Source: Mesorhizobium_K quangtriensis
Lineage (GTDB): Bacteria > Pseudomonadota > Alphaproteobacteria > Rhizobiales > Rhizobiaceae
Assembly (NCBI RefSeq): GCF_040081925.1
Contig: NZ_JBEBMF010000005.1
Span: forward strand, 124,001-188,000
Direction: 5' to 3'
DNA length: 64,000 nt
Part shown: positions 52,416 through 60,715 of the stretch, one piece after another
Numbering within the stretch: the stretch's first letter is position 1
How the letters are laid out: each line of letters begins with the position of its first letter
The notes under the pieces: model-generated
What the model was told of the DNA's origin: nothing
Seen by the model: only the letters and a program-made list of their open reading frames with translations
The model's database searches: none
Program-made: the position numbers and the translations under genes

Positions 52416-52810
52416 CAGGCGCCCTCCCCGCGTCGAAGTGCGGCCGCCCGCCTGGTCATCTCAGCAAGTTCCGATGCCACTGTGGTTGCGACGACATGCG
52501 CATCCTTGATGCTGCCTGCGACATGCCCATCAGCGGGAACCCTGCCGGTGTTGATGGCGCGCGCGATCTGGTTGAGGTTGCCGCCGATCGCCCGCATGCC
52601 TTCGACGAGCAGGCCAAGCACAGCACGGTCGCCCTCTGCGAGGAACGGCCGCACGCCGGCGCCTTCCATGGCGAGTGACCGCACGAAGGCCGAAACGGTT
52701 ATGCCGGCTGCTGCTGCGGCCGCCTCAAGGGCATCGAACTCGGCCGGTGAGAAACGGATGTGCGCCACCCGGTCCTTCCTGTTCGAAGCTGCGGAGCGGT
52801 TGCGAGCCAT
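52415..52810 (-). CDS. mobC: MobC-like relaxosome accessory protein
   Basis: The protein is 131 aa from the ATG at 52810; an upstream ATG at 52831 adds seven residues. It has the MobC pattern: an N-terminal ribbon-helix-helix-like part (VAHIRFSPAEFDALEAAAAAAG in part) and the signature GNLNQIARAINTG near residue 82. MobC helps open oriT DNA for the relaxase. It overlaps the relaxase gene by one base. Confidence 0.85.
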   Translation of the reverse strand: MARNRSAASNRKDRVAHIRFSPAEFDALEAAAAAAGITVSAFVRSLAMEGAGVRPFLAEGDRAVLGLLVEGMRAIGGNLNQIARAINTGRVPADGHVAGSIKDAHVVATTVASELAEMTRRAAALRRGEGA

Positions 52811-52881
52811 CGAAAAACACACTTTGATCACGGTGGTTGCGGCCGTAGGCCGCGGATCGAGGGCCTGTCCCTCGATCGTCA

Positions 52882-52903
52882 GGAAAATGTATCACATTTT
52901 TCC
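52882..52903. repeat. Inverted repeat in mobC-parA gap
   Basis: GGAAAATGT and ACATTTTTCC flank ATC, an almost perfect inverted repeat (one extra T). It lies 72 bp upstream of mobC in an AT-rich 271-bp gap between divergent mobC and parA. It may be part of oriT or a mobC operator. Confidence 0.5.
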
Positions 52904-52996
52904 GTATCCTGCCAACTAAAAATATGGATATTTATCGCATCTCATCCGCTTTAGTCCTATTTTCAACGTCAATAGTATTGTGTTTTTGCATATTCG

Positions 52997-53062
52997 TGTG
53001 TTTCTATATCGATGTGAATCCACGACCACACGGAAATGGATTCATGTGTCAGTAGAAACACA
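52997..53062. repeat. Nested coaxial palindromes upstream of parA
   Basis: An outer pair (TGTGTTTCTA 52997-53006; TAGAAACACA 53053-53062) and an inner pair (TGAATCCA 53015-53022; TGGATTCA 53037-53044) are each perfect and share exactly the same centre, 53029.5. The unit ends 19 bp before the parA start. A partition site or an operator bound by the ribbon-helix-helix protein of the operon are likely roles. Confidence 0.65.
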
Positions 53063-53081
53063 TTTTCGTGGAGATGAGCCG

Positions 53082-53783
53082 ATGACCGTCGTGATCGCCG
53101 CCATCAACGGCAAGGGTGGTGCGGGCAAGACCACCGCTCTGATGAACATCGCCGGCGAATATGCCCTGCGTGGCGGGAGCGTCGCCATGATCGATATGGA
53201 CGCTCGCAACAATCTGATGAAATGGTGGACGGACTGTCAGGAGAAGGATGCGCAGCCCGAAGGGATCGAGGTCTACAGCCACAAGACGGCAAAGGGGCTA
53301 GAGCGCTGGATGGACGAACACGGCCAAGCGTTCGATCACGTGCTGATCGACACCCCAGGCGAAGACACTTCGATCGTCGACCCTGTGATCGCTTCGGCCA
53401 ACCTGGTGATCTCGCCGATCCAGCCGTCAAAGCGTGAAGTGCTTGGGGCCATCGACGGCTTTGAGAACGTGCTGCGCGTCAACGAGGCGCTCGGGCGGGG
53501 CTGCCGGCATGGCGTGCTGCGGACGCGGATCACCGTGACCGTGCGGCACACAGAACTCTACCGGAAGATCAGACCGATCATCGAGGACAAGGTCGGGACC
53601 TACCTGTTTCGCACCGAGGTATTCGAGCGCAACGTCTACAAGGACATCCACAATGGGATCGGAACACTCCAGATGCAGGAGGTGACGGAGGCGATCGCCA
53701 AGGCGCGGCGGGAGACGCAGGCGCTGGTCGCGGAAGTCGACGAACTGCTCGCGAACGGGGCAGCGACGGGACGCGCGGCATGA
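53082..53783 (+). CDS. parA: ParA/VirC1-like ATPase
   Basis: The protein is 233 aa from the ATG at 53082 with GGAG upstream. The deviant Walker A KGGAGKTT is at 11-18, with the Walker B-like VLIDTPGEDTS and SPIQPSKREVLGA. Short ParA proteins of this kind serve plasmid partition, or, as VirC1, relaxosome positioning next to T-DNA transfer. The downstream partner overlaps it (ATGA). Confidence 0.9.
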   Translation: MTVVIAAINGKGGAGKTTALMNIAGEYALRGGSVAMIDMDARNNLMKWWTDCQEKDAQPEGIEVYSHKTAKGLERWMDEHGQAFDHVLIDTPGEDTSIVDPVIASANLVISPIQPSKREVLGAIDGFENVLRVNEALGRGCRHGVLRTRITVTVRHTELYRKIRPIIEDKVGTYLFRTEVFERNVYKDIHNGIGTLQMQEVTEAIAKARRETQALVAEVDELLANGAATGRAA

Positions 53784-54136
53784 GCGGGAAAGAGAGCCTG
53801 TCACTCGACGAATTCGCCACCGCGCCGCGGCGGCAGCGTGCGGCGGCAAGTTTGAGCCCGGATCGCACCGGGGACGAAAGCCCCGATGCGCCGCAGAGTG
53901 CGCCAGCACCGGCGGCCAGAGAGGAAGCCGGGAGAGGCGCGGCATCCAGCGAGGCGAGCAAGGCGCTGCGGCAGATGAAGCGGGCGCGCATGAAAGGCGC
54001 AAGCCATTTCGTGAATGTCAACCTCGATCGGGACACGAAGCGCCGGCTCAAGTTGGCCTCCTTCAACCTTGGGACGTCCATGCAGGCCCTTATGGAGAAC
54101 GCCATTCGACAATATCTGGACGCGAACGGATTTTGA
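53780..54136 (+). CDS. Ribbon-helix-helix DNA-binding partner of ParA
   Basis: The protein is 118 aa. The N-terminal 70 residues are disordered, rich in Ala, Pro and Arg. The C-terminal 45 residues form a ribbon-helix-helix: ASHFVNVNLDRDTKRRLKLAS then SMQALMENAIRQYL. It is arranged like ParG or VirC2 next to ParA-like proteins, binding a centromere or oriT-flanking site. It probably recognises the nested palindrome upstream of parA. Confidence 0.75.
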   Translation: MSGKESLSLDEFATAPRRQRAAASLSPDRTGDESPDAPQSAPAPAAREEAGRGAASSEASKALRQMKRARMKGASHFVNVNLDRDTKRRLKLASFNLGTSMQALMENAIRQYLDANGF

Positions 54137-54310
54137 CAGGAAGTGTGGTCTGCACCGAGCTGCGCCGAGAATCGAGTTGATATTGTGTCTGAATCCCTGC
54201 TAGGAACACCATCGTTTTGGCTCTGATTTTTGGGGTTTGGAGCCAAATCGGGGATTTTCCCGTCTCTTTTGGCGGGTTGGGGCAGCGAGCGGGTTCGAGC
54301 GAGCCAGATA

Positions 54311-54814
54311 ATGGCCATCAAGGACGTACAGACTTACATCGACAGGCATGGCCTTGTCGAAACGGACGATTCTGAGGCTGGAAAACCGATCTGGCGCAAG
54401 CCGGGATTTGGTGGCGTCCGCAGCCTGTTCGAAATCGAGGAGGAATTGAGCCGGTTCTTGCGTGAGCGACGCGATGCGCAGAACCTGAACCGCGAGCAGG
54501 TCGGCATGATGGTTGGCCTACATCACGAGATTTACGCCCGACATGAACGGGCCGGAGCGAAGCTCAGGGTGACCCGGCTGCTGCATCTGGCCGAGTTGCT
54601 CGACTTCTCACCGGTCGAAGCGATCTACGCGGCGGCTCCGCAGTTTTTTGGCGAGACCGAGCAGGAGGCGGAGGTCACGTTCAAGCTCATAATGCGAATG
54701 CTGGACCTGCCGGCTGCGACGGCACAGAACCTTCTGATGCTGGTCGAGGAACTGTCGCCAGACAGCGGCGCAGGGAACGTGGGCAAGCAGACGGACACAA
54801 AACGTCGGGGCTGA
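54311..54814 (+). CDS. Helix-turn-helix regulator (XRE-like)
   Basis: The protein is 167 aa from the ATG at 54311. A central helix-turn-helix (RRDAQNLNREQVGMMVGLHHEIYARHER, in two helices) is followed by LLHLAELLDFSPVEAIYAAAP, as in XRE proteins, and a helical C-terminal region. The N-terminal 35 residues are not of any family I know. It probably controls the adjacent maintenance genes. Confidence 0.7.
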   Translation: MAIKDVQTYIDRHGLVETDDSEAGKPIWRKPGFGGVRSLFEIEEELSRFLRERRDAQNLNREQVGMMVGLHHEIYARHERAGAKLRVTRLLHLAELLDFSPVEAIYAAAPQFFGETEQEAEVTFKLIMRMLDLPAATAQNLLMLVEELSPDSGAGNVGKQTDTKRRG

Positions 54815-54929
54815 TGGGCGCAGAAAGACGGCCGACGTCGTCGATCGAGAACCGGATATCGACACAGTATCCACCTCGCCAGGGACGAACAGAAGATCGA
54901 GGCGGCTTGCACCGCCTCGATCGCCGGCC

Positions 54930-55490
54930 TCATGAGCGGTCGGCTTCGGTCATTGCGAACACTTCGTCCGGGTCGGCCTCGCTGCATTCCCACCACGCGG
55001 CCTCGGCTTCGGTCTCGCTGTAGTAGACATTCTCGACGCTGAACCGCGCGCCGCTGACGTCTTCGATTTCGGCGATGATGCTTGCGAGACCGCAGAGCTT
55101 TTCGCGCGGAACCGGCACCGCGATCGGCACATCGGAGTCGCGGTGATGCCATTCATCGGTGTTGAAATTGAAGTATTCGCGCGTGAGATCGTCGACCAGA
55201 TAGTCGTCGAGAAGCGCGACCGGTTCGATCAGCCACGTTTCGTAGTAGGCCGTCTGGTAGTGGTGCAGGTCGTAGAAGGCGTCCTCTTCGTCCTCGGTGC
55301 CGCGCGCTGCGACACGAGCCCGGTCGGCGGCGAGGATCTTGCGCTGCGCGTCGATCATTTTCGCCAGCTTGGCGGCGAGGGTGTCGTGCACGGAGCGGGC
55401 AAGTTCGGTGTCACAGCCGAGGCGGTTGGCGAGAACGTGGATGCGCAAGCCCGTGAGCTGCGCGACAAGCATAAGAGTGTTGTGTGCCAT
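54930..55490 (-). CDS. Hypothetical acidic protein
   Basis: The protein is 186 aa from the ATG at 55490 with GAAGGAG upstream. It starts MAHNTLMLVAQLTGLRIHVLANRLG and has an acidic middle (TEDEEDAFYDLHHYQTAYYE, in two pieces) and an acidic end. No membrane segment or signal is seen. I do not recognise a family; its place with DUF736 and WGR genes suggests a plasmid or ICE backbone protein. Confidence 0.65.
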   Translation of the reverse strand: MAHNTLMLVAQLTGLRIHVLANRLGCDTELARSVHDTLAAKLAKMIDAQRKILAADRARVAARGTEDEEDAFYDLHHYQTAYYETWLIEPVALLDDYLVDDLTREYFNFNTDEWHHRDSDVPIAVPVPREKLCGLASIIAEIEDVSGARFSVENVYYSETEAEAAWWECSEADPDEVFAMTEADRS

Positions 55491-56020
55491 GTCATGGTCT
55501 CCTTCATCTTGATGACGGAGGCCCGGCGACGGGCAAGTCGAGCATCGGGTCAAGGATCGCGAAGCGACCGCCGGAGGCGGCGCGTGGGGGTCCCGATTTT
55601 CTGTCGGCGCACTTCTTCAGGGCGACGGCTGAAAATTGGCGGGACCGCGCGTCCTTGAGGCGATGGGAGCGGCCAGTAGACTGGGACGTCAGAGAGATAG
55701 ACCCGCATCCCCGTCAGGGGATGCGTCCATATCCGGCGACCAGCCGGCAGGGTGCGCGAGGGCTCGCCCCTTGTGGCATCGAGGGCCGGTCGATCCGGTC
55801 TTTGATGCCCTGCGAGAGGGGATCGTTACCGAAGGCGGAGACCGCGTCAGCGGGTTCCGTGAGCGGGGCGCGAGCGACGCGAGTAGAGCCCGGTCGGCCG
55901 CAGGCCGGCTCGCCCAAACATTGCGGTTCCGGCCGATGCATCAGCAGCCTGAATCGATGGAGCGGGACCAATTCATAAAGCGCGTTGGACGGCGTCGATC
56001 CCGGACGCAATGTTGACGTC
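55491..56020. other. Gene-poor stretch with a hairpin
   Basis: No convincing gene is seen in these 530 bp. The clearest element is a perfect 9-bp stem (CGCATCCCC at 55704-55712 with GGGGATGCG at 55717-55725, loop GTCA). Its role is unknown. Confidence 0.5.
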
Positions 56021-56281
56021 ATGCAGACCATAGACGCGATCCATCTTCACCGCATCGATCCAGCGCGCAACATGGCGCGGTTCTATCGCATGTCGTCGAC
56101 GCCGAGCCTGTTTGGCGACATCTGCCTCGTGCGCGAATGGGGGCGGATCGGCAGGCCGGGCCGTATCCGCATCGACCTTTATGAAACCGGGGAGGAAGCC
56201 ATGGCCGCGCGCGATGCACTGTCGCGCGTGAAGCGGCAACGCGGCTATCGCGACCTGTCCAGGAATGACGTTCGAGAGTGA
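56021..56281 (+). CDS. WGR-domain protein
   Basis: The protein is 86 aa from the ATG at 56021. It contains the WGR core REWGRIGRPGRIRIDLY at about residues 37-53 and a basic C-terminal helix. WGR domains bind nucleic acids in PARPs and in bacterial proteins. Small stand-alone WGR proteins are common on alphaproteobacterial plasmids and ICEs. A strong terminator follows 22 bp after the stop. Confidence 0.8.
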   Translation: MQTIDAIHLHRIDPARNMARFYRMSSTPSLFGDICLVREWGRIGRPGRIRIDLYETGEEAMAARDALSRVKRQRGYRDLSRNDVRE

Positions 56282-56302
56282 CGGCTAGCGCGGCACAAAA
56301 AA

Positions 56303-56331
56303 GGCCCGCGCCGGATCGTGCGGCGCGGGCC
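56303..56331. terminator. Bidirectional rho-independent terminator
   Basis: A 10-bp GC-rich stem (GGCCCGCGCC/GGCGCGGGCC) with a 9-nt loop is flanked by six A on the left and six T just past the right arm. It lies between the convergent WGR gene and the minus-strand gene at 56343-56672 and should stop both. Confidence 0.85.
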
Positions 56332-56342
56332 CTTTTTTGCGG

Positions 56343-56672
56343 CTACTTCGATTGCAGCTGTCGCAGCAACGCGGCGAGCGGGCCGTCATGGGGAGGACGG
56401 TCGGCCTCCTGTGCGAGGTCAGCAACGAGTTGCGACGTGACGTCCTCGCGCAGCGGCATGAAACTGTAGCCTCTGGAAAGCGCCGCCATGTGCAGTGCAT
56501 CGATCGTTTCGTATTCGCGGTCGCTCGTGCCGAGCCACAGAGCAAGATCGTCGCCGGTCTCGTCGGGAAACGCCTGCAGGAAGAACGTGCGCAGCGGTGG
56601 ATCGTAGCCGATCGTGGCGTCGGGATCGGAGCGGCCGTCGCTGCTGGTGACGGTGATGGTGTAGCGGCTCAG
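56343..56672 (-). CDS. Hypothetical protein, probable CTG start
   Basis: The downstream frame reads SRYTITVTSSDGRSDPDATI and onward to a C-terminal helical segment, about 109 aa. The frame has no ATG near its start. A perfect AGGAGG (minus-strand, 56683-56678) lies five bases before a CTG at 56672, which is the best-supported start, although CTG is rare. Alternative starts further upstream read through the hairpin at 56704-56729. Function is unknown; it lies behind the DUF736 gene. Confidence 0.6.
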   Translation of the reverse strand: MSRYTITVTSSDGRSDPDATIGYDPPLRTFFLQAFPDETGDDLALWLGTSDREYETIDALHMAALSRGYSFMPLREDVTSQLVADLAQEADRPPHDGPLAALLRQLQSK

Positions 56673-56703
56673 GGAAGCCTCCTGCTCGTGTGGAACACAA
56701 AGA

Positions 56704-56729
56704 GGGCCGGCCCCTTGCGGGGCCGGCCC
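56704..56729. terminator. Perfect hairpin between DUF736 gene and its downstream neighbour
   Basis: An 11-bp GC-only stem (GGGCCGGCCCC/GGGGCCGGCCC) with a TTGC loop lies right after the DUF736 stop. On the minus strand it is followed by TCTTTGTGTT, a weak U-rich run. It may terminate or attenuate DUF736 transcription. Confidence 0.6.
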
Positions 56730-56737
56730 GTCGCTGT

Positions 56738-57061
56738 TCACTCCGGGTTGTTCCAGAGGATCACCTTCTTGTTCTCGTCGCCGCCCGGCGCTGGAGCGAG
56801 GTTGCCGAAGACGACGCCGATCTCGGGAGCCTCCAGCTTGAACGAAAGGTAGTTCTCGCCGGAGCGTTGGGAGACCCGGTTCCAGGCGGCGCCGATCTCG
56901 AAACCGGTGCGCTTGTTGAGGACGCGGAAGTCGGGGGCGTCCTCGCGAGACTTGTTGGCGTTGGGCAGGACAGTGATCGGGGCGTTGACCCGCAGCGTGG
57001 CGAACACGCCTTCCATCGAGCCGTCGGCCTTGGCAGTGAGGTTTGCGATCGTGGTGGCCAT
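56738..57061 (-). CDS. DUF736 family protein
   Basis: The protein is 107 aa with GAAGGAG upstream of the ATG. It begins MATTIANLTAKADGSMEG, then FEIGAAWNR, YLSFKLEAPE and LAPAPGGDENKKVILWN, the DUF736 pattern. The family is a hallmark of alphaproteobacterial conjugative elements but has no known role. A large palindrome lies upstream. Confidence 0.9.
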   Translation of the reverse strand: MATTIANLTAKADGSMEGVFATLRVNAPITVLPNANKSREDAPDFRVLNKRTGFEIGAAWNRVSQRSGENYLSFKLEAPEIGVVFGNLAPAPGGDENKKVILWNNPE

Positions 57062-57791
57062 GGTACTTCTCCTTCGGTTGCATCGGGACCATTCCCGATG
57101 GCGTCGAAGGAGAGGGCCGTCCTGCTGCGGTCACTCGGCAAGAAATTCTGGAAAATTCTATTTGCCGAAGACAGCGGGCCGCACTTTCAAGGGCCCCGCT
57201 TGCGGGAAGGAAAGTGCCTGGCCCGCAAGAAAAGACCGAAATCGAATTTTCCTGAATTTTTGGCGAGCGTACCCCCACCGGGGGTTGACCGCAAAAGCAG
57301 GCGGTCCTCTACAAAGGCGACATGAAAAGGGATTGGTCCGGATGTGAGCGAAGGCGACGCACCCCGGCCGCCATCGCATTCCCCGCCGCCAAGCGCTGCG
57401 TCCCAAGGAGGGGGGTTTGTCCTGATGCGCCGCGCCTTTCCATCACCCTGCCCGGCCCCGGCCATCCCACGGTGACGCCCTGCCCGCGCAACTCCTCCGT
57501 CAGGCGGACCGGTCTCGCGGTCGCGTCGGGCTGGCACCGTTCAAACCCGGCGCCGGCAGGCGACCCATTGTTCAGGCGACGTGCCCCAACGCGCGTTGCA
57601 GGTTCGCAACCGCGCTGCCTCGGCGCGACGATGGGCAAGACGTCTCTGAGGAACACACGGAAGATGCCGCAATGGGCCGGACCCGCATGGGGCCTGTGAC
57701 CGATGGCCTTGGACGACAGAGGGCAAGGTCGGCCTTCGGCCGGGTCAGGCGTGCGGCGTGCGCCGACCGGTCTCGTCGGGAATTGTCGCGT
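57062..57791. other. Gene-free stretch
   Basis: These 730 bp between DUF736 and the SLOG-like gene hold the large palindrome and a 6-bp hairpin at 57271-57285. Several short open frames occur on both strands but none shows protein character or a ribosome binding site; I see no gene. Confidence 0.5.
57137..57265. repeat. Large imperfect palindrome (about 129 bp)
   Basis: Outer arms (left 57137-57158, right 57244-57265) contain two tandem ...AAATTC-type blocks with GGAAAATTC/GAATTTTCC perfectly paired (57150-57158 with 57244-57252). The middle stem GCGGGCC plus GCACTTTC (57174-57188) pairs with GAAAGTGC plus GGCCCGC (57210-57226) with a 2-nt bulge. The inner stem CCCGC-TT-GCGGG is at 57195-57206. 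All centres fall at 57200-57201. It sits in the gene-free stretch 57062-57791. Confidence 0.6.
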
Positions 57792-58325
57792 TCAGGCAGG
57801 AAGCGCCAGCCGCTCGTCCCGTGTCATGCGAGCCTCGACCGCATTGCGGACTTCCGGGCCGGCATCGCGCAGCATGGCGCTCCAGTCCACCGTATCGTGG
57901 ATGGTCGCCGCCGTGCCACGCAGCATATCGTAGACGACGCATGGCGATCCGATCACGGCCAGGCGCAGGATGTTGAGGCAGGTGCCCGGCGAGGCGCCGT
58001 CCCAGATCATCAGGCCGAAGTTGGCGCGCCGGGCCATCTCGCCATCCTTTGCGGCATGGACGCAAAGACCCTGAGCGCCGTCGGGCGCCGGTATGCGATA
58101 GGCCGCCCAGTCACCGAGAGTGTTGCGGGGCTCCTTGCCGGTATGGAACACGCCGACATGTTCGTAGCCATAACCGGCGAGCAGGCTCTGCGCCTCGGCA
58201 TCGGCTCCGCGCGCGTCGCCAATCAGCACACCGTGCTCGGCCGCGACGATCGCACCTATGCGCGCAACTGCGGGTTCGGGCAACTCGAATATATCTCGCG
58301 ATCCGCCTATGAATATCATCGCCAT
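57792..58325 (-). CDS. SLOG-like nucleotide-binding protein
   Basis: The protein is 177 aa with AAGGAGAG upstream of the ATG at 58325. It begins MAMIFIGGSRDIFELPE and has VLIGDARGADAEAQSLL near 34-50, the SLOG/LOG-like Rossmann pattern (GGSR and GDARGAD). SLOG domains bind nucleotide-derived ligands and can act as enzymes or sensors. The C-terminal part is not recognised. It precedes the gap with the palindrome in the direction of transcription. Confidence 0.65.
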   Translation of the reverse strand: MAMIFIGGSRDIFELPEPAVARIGAIVAAEHGVLIGDARGADAEAQSLLAGYGYEHVGVFHTGKEPRNTLGDWAAYRIPAPDGAQGLCVHAAKDGEMARRANFGLMIWDGASPGTCLNILRLAVIGSPCVVYDMLRGTAATIHDTVDWSAMLRDAGPEVRNAVEARMTRDERLALPA

Positions 58326-58461
58326 GGTGACTCTCCTTCTGCTGCAACGCCCCGCCCCTCTGCCTCCCGCCTCTCCCTCTGGCGCGTGGCGACATGGTGC
58401 GCTTCGCCGGCTGTCGAGGAGCGACGCGCCGTGGTCGGCGCGTCGCCAGGGAAACCGGCGC

Positions 58462-59403
58462 TCACGCGCCGGCCTCCGTGAACCGCCAGACCGGGATGCC
58501 GAGACGGCGGGCCTTGTCGGCCAGGTTCTCGGTGATGCCGGAGCCCGGGAAGACGATCAGCCCGTAGGGCATCACGGAAAGCAGCTGGTCGTTGCGCCGG
58601 AACGGGGCGGCCTTGGCGTGCCGGTTCCAGTCGGGCTTGAAGGCGATCTGCGTGACCTTGCGGCTCTCGGCCCAGCAGGCGGCGATGCGCTCGGCGCCGC
58701 GCGGGCTGCCGCCGTGCAGCAGCACCATGTCCGGATGCTTCTCGCGGGCCTTGTCGAGCGCATCCCAGATCCGCTCGTGCTCGTTGCACTCAAGGCCGCC
58801 GGCAAAGGCGATCTTAGTGCCAGCCGGCACGAGCACCTCGGTCTCGGCATGGCGGCGCGCGGCGAGGAAATCGCGGCTGTCGATCACCGCCGACGTCATT
58901 GCCTGGTGGTTGACCTTCGAGCCGGTGCGAGGGCGCCAAGCCGATCCGGTCTGCGCCTCGTAGAGGTCGGCAGCCTCGTCGCGCATGATTTCCAGCACGT
59001 TGCGGCGCTCGATATAGGTGATGCCCTCGGCCGTGAGCCGTTCCAGCTCGACGGACTTCACCTCGGAGCCGTCCTGTTCGCTCTGGCTCGAACGCTGGGC
59101 GTCCTCATTGCGGTCGAGGCTGCGGGCCACGCGCTCGGCCGCGCGGTGGAAGACGTTGGTGAAGGACCAGAGCAGGTCGTCGAGATCGGGTTCGAGCCTG
59201 GTGTCGCCGAGCATGCCGGCGAAGGTGTCGATGATGCCCGCAAGCCCGGCCCGGATCACCTCATCGTCGGGCAGAGGTCGGGGATCCGGCTCGTCCTGAT
59301 GCGGACGGTGGCCGTACATCTGCAGCTCAAGGATGACGCGGTCGGTCGGCGAGGAGGCGTGGTAGGGCTCGTAGGCGTCGTCGAAGGGAAGCTCGTAGGT
59401 CAT
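58462..59403 (-). CDS. DUF2493 (YspA-type SLOG) protein
   Basis: The protein is 313 aa from the ATG at 59403. The N-terminal half is variable and partly acidic. The C-terminal DUF2493 domain has KIAFAGGLECNEHERIWDALDKARE in two strands, then VLLHGGSPRGAERIAACWA and the end IVFPGSGITENLADKARRLGIPV in part. This SLOG domain is typical of alphaproteobacterial mobile elements. The gene lies 136 bp upstream of the smaller SLOG-like gene and may be co-transcribed with it. Confidence 0.88.
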   Translation of the reverse strand: MTYELPFDDAYEPYHASSPTDRVILELQMYGHRPHQDEPDPRPLPDDEVIRAGLAGIIDTFAGMLGDTRLEPDLDDLLWSFTNVFHRAAERVARSLDRNEDAQRSSQSEQDGSEVKSVELERLTAEGITYIERRNVLEIMRDEAADLYEAQTGSAWRPRTGSKVNHQAMTSAVIDSRDFLAARRHAETEVLVPAGTKIAFAGGLECNEHERIWDALDKAREKHPDMVLLHGGSPRGAERIAACWAESRKVTQIAFKPDWNRHAKAAPFRRNDQLLSVMPYGLIVFPGSGITENLADKARRLGIPVWRFTEAGA

Positions 59404-59650
59404 GGCGTGTCTCCGTCGGTTGTGGCCGCGCCTGTCGCGGCCTGACAGCGCATCCCGGCCGCGCCCCGGGCGCGGCAGCACCGAAGGCCGAAGCGAAGCG
59501 GAGGACGGCGCAGCCGTTGCGGCCGTGACCGGGGGGTGGCAGGGGATCGCCTCTCAGGCAGGCCGCGGGCGCGGCCTCTCCGGCAGACTGCCGCCATGGC
59601 CGTGAAGCTTCCGGTGACGCCGGCTCTGCCCGCCTGTCGGCGAGCGCCGT

Positions 59651-60700
59651 TCATCCCGACGGCAGGAAGAGACGGGCATCCTCCGGGACGAGCTGATCGC
59701 TGAGCCATGCCACGAGATGGGTCGGGCCGAGATGGCGCAGATCGTCGTTGAAGTCGCCGAGCTGCGGCCGCAGCGCCAGAGCGAGGATCCCGGCCTCGCC
59801 TGCGCGCTGGCTGAGACGCTCGATGCCGTGTCGGCCGGCGGCGTCCGCATCGGCCGCGATGTAGAGGCGACGGCAGCCGGGCGGGAAGGTCAGGCCGGCG
59901 AGGTGATTGGCAGAGGTGGCGGCGGCCACCGGCAGCGCCGGCATCACCGCCCGCAGCGAGGCCATCGTCTCAAAACCCTCGCCGGCGGCCATGACCGGAA
60001 CGAGCTTGCCGGGATCGAGGCCGAGCCAGATGCCGTTGCCAAGGAGATGACCGAGCGAGCGGCGCGGATCGGCGATCTGCGCCTTGCCGTTGCCGTCCGG
60101 AGCGAGCCAGGTTCTCTGCAGGCCCGTGATGCGTCCGTCGAGGCCGGTGACGGCAGCGATCAATGCCGGCAGGGTCAGCGTCTTGGCCGTCACGAGATCG
60201 CGGTAGTAGCAGCCCCGGTGGAAGCGCAGGGCGCGCTCACAAGCGGTCAAGAGAATGCCGCGGCCGGCGAGATAGCGTTCGGCCAGCGTGCCGGCGATCG
60301 GTTGCGACATGCCGAACAGACGACGCGCGGCGTCAGAGGAGCCGCGTGCCGCGGCGGGCTGGCGCTGGATACCGGATGGTCGGGACTGAGGTTCTGGTCG
60401 CGGCATGGCGAGGAAGCGACGCGCTTCATCGGCAACATCGCGGAATTCGACCAGGCCGCAGCTTTCGCGGATGACATCGAGCAGGTCGCCGTATTCGGCC
60501 GTCGCCTCGTCGACCCACTTGCCGGCCGGGCCTTTGGCATTGGCTTTCAGCCGCACATGCATGGAGCGGCCGCGCGTGTTGCGGACATCACCGATGATCC
60601 AGTGATTGCCGGAGCGACGGCCGTTGGAGAGATATTCGCGGCACACCGCTTCGGCCTGGTCGCCGAGACGGCGCGCCAGCTCGGAAGCCGAGCCGGTCAT
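59651..60700 (-). CDS. Toprim-domain protein (primase-like)
   Basis: The protein is 349 aa with GGAGGAG upstream. The N-terminal part carries NHWIIGDVRNTRGRSMHVRL and a Cys-containing CGLVEFRDV. The middle has ERYLAGRGI and LRFHRGCYYRD. The C-terminal toprim motifs are VMAAGEGFETMASL (catalytic Glu) and LYIAADADAAGRHG (DxD). It resembles plasmid-type primase/helicase proteins that copy or prime transferred DNA. It begins 15 bp after the strawberry-notch gene stop. Confidence 0.88.
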   Translation of the reverse strand: MTGSASELARRLGDQAEAVCREYLSNGRRSGNHWIIGDVRNTRGRSMHVRLKANAKGPAGKWVDEATAEYGDLLDVIRESCGLVEFRDVADEARRFLAMPRPEPQSRPSGIQRQPAAARGSSDAARRLFGMSQPIAGTLAERYLAGRGILLTACERALRFHRGCYYRDLVTAKTLTLPALIAAVTGLDGRITGLQRTWLAPDGNGKAQIADPRRSLGHLLGNGIWLGLDPGKLVPVMAAGEGFETMASLRAVMPALPVAAATSANHLAGLTFPPGCRRLYIAADADAAGRHGIERLSQRAGEAGILALALRPQLGDFNDDLRHLGPTHLVAWLSDQLVPEDARLFLPSG

Positions 60701-60715
60701 GGTCCCCTCCTCCGC

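Noticed and set aside
57309..57699. Short frames on both strands of the gene-free gap
   Set aside because: They are Arg/Pro/Gly-rich frames without a ribosome binding site or a family motif.
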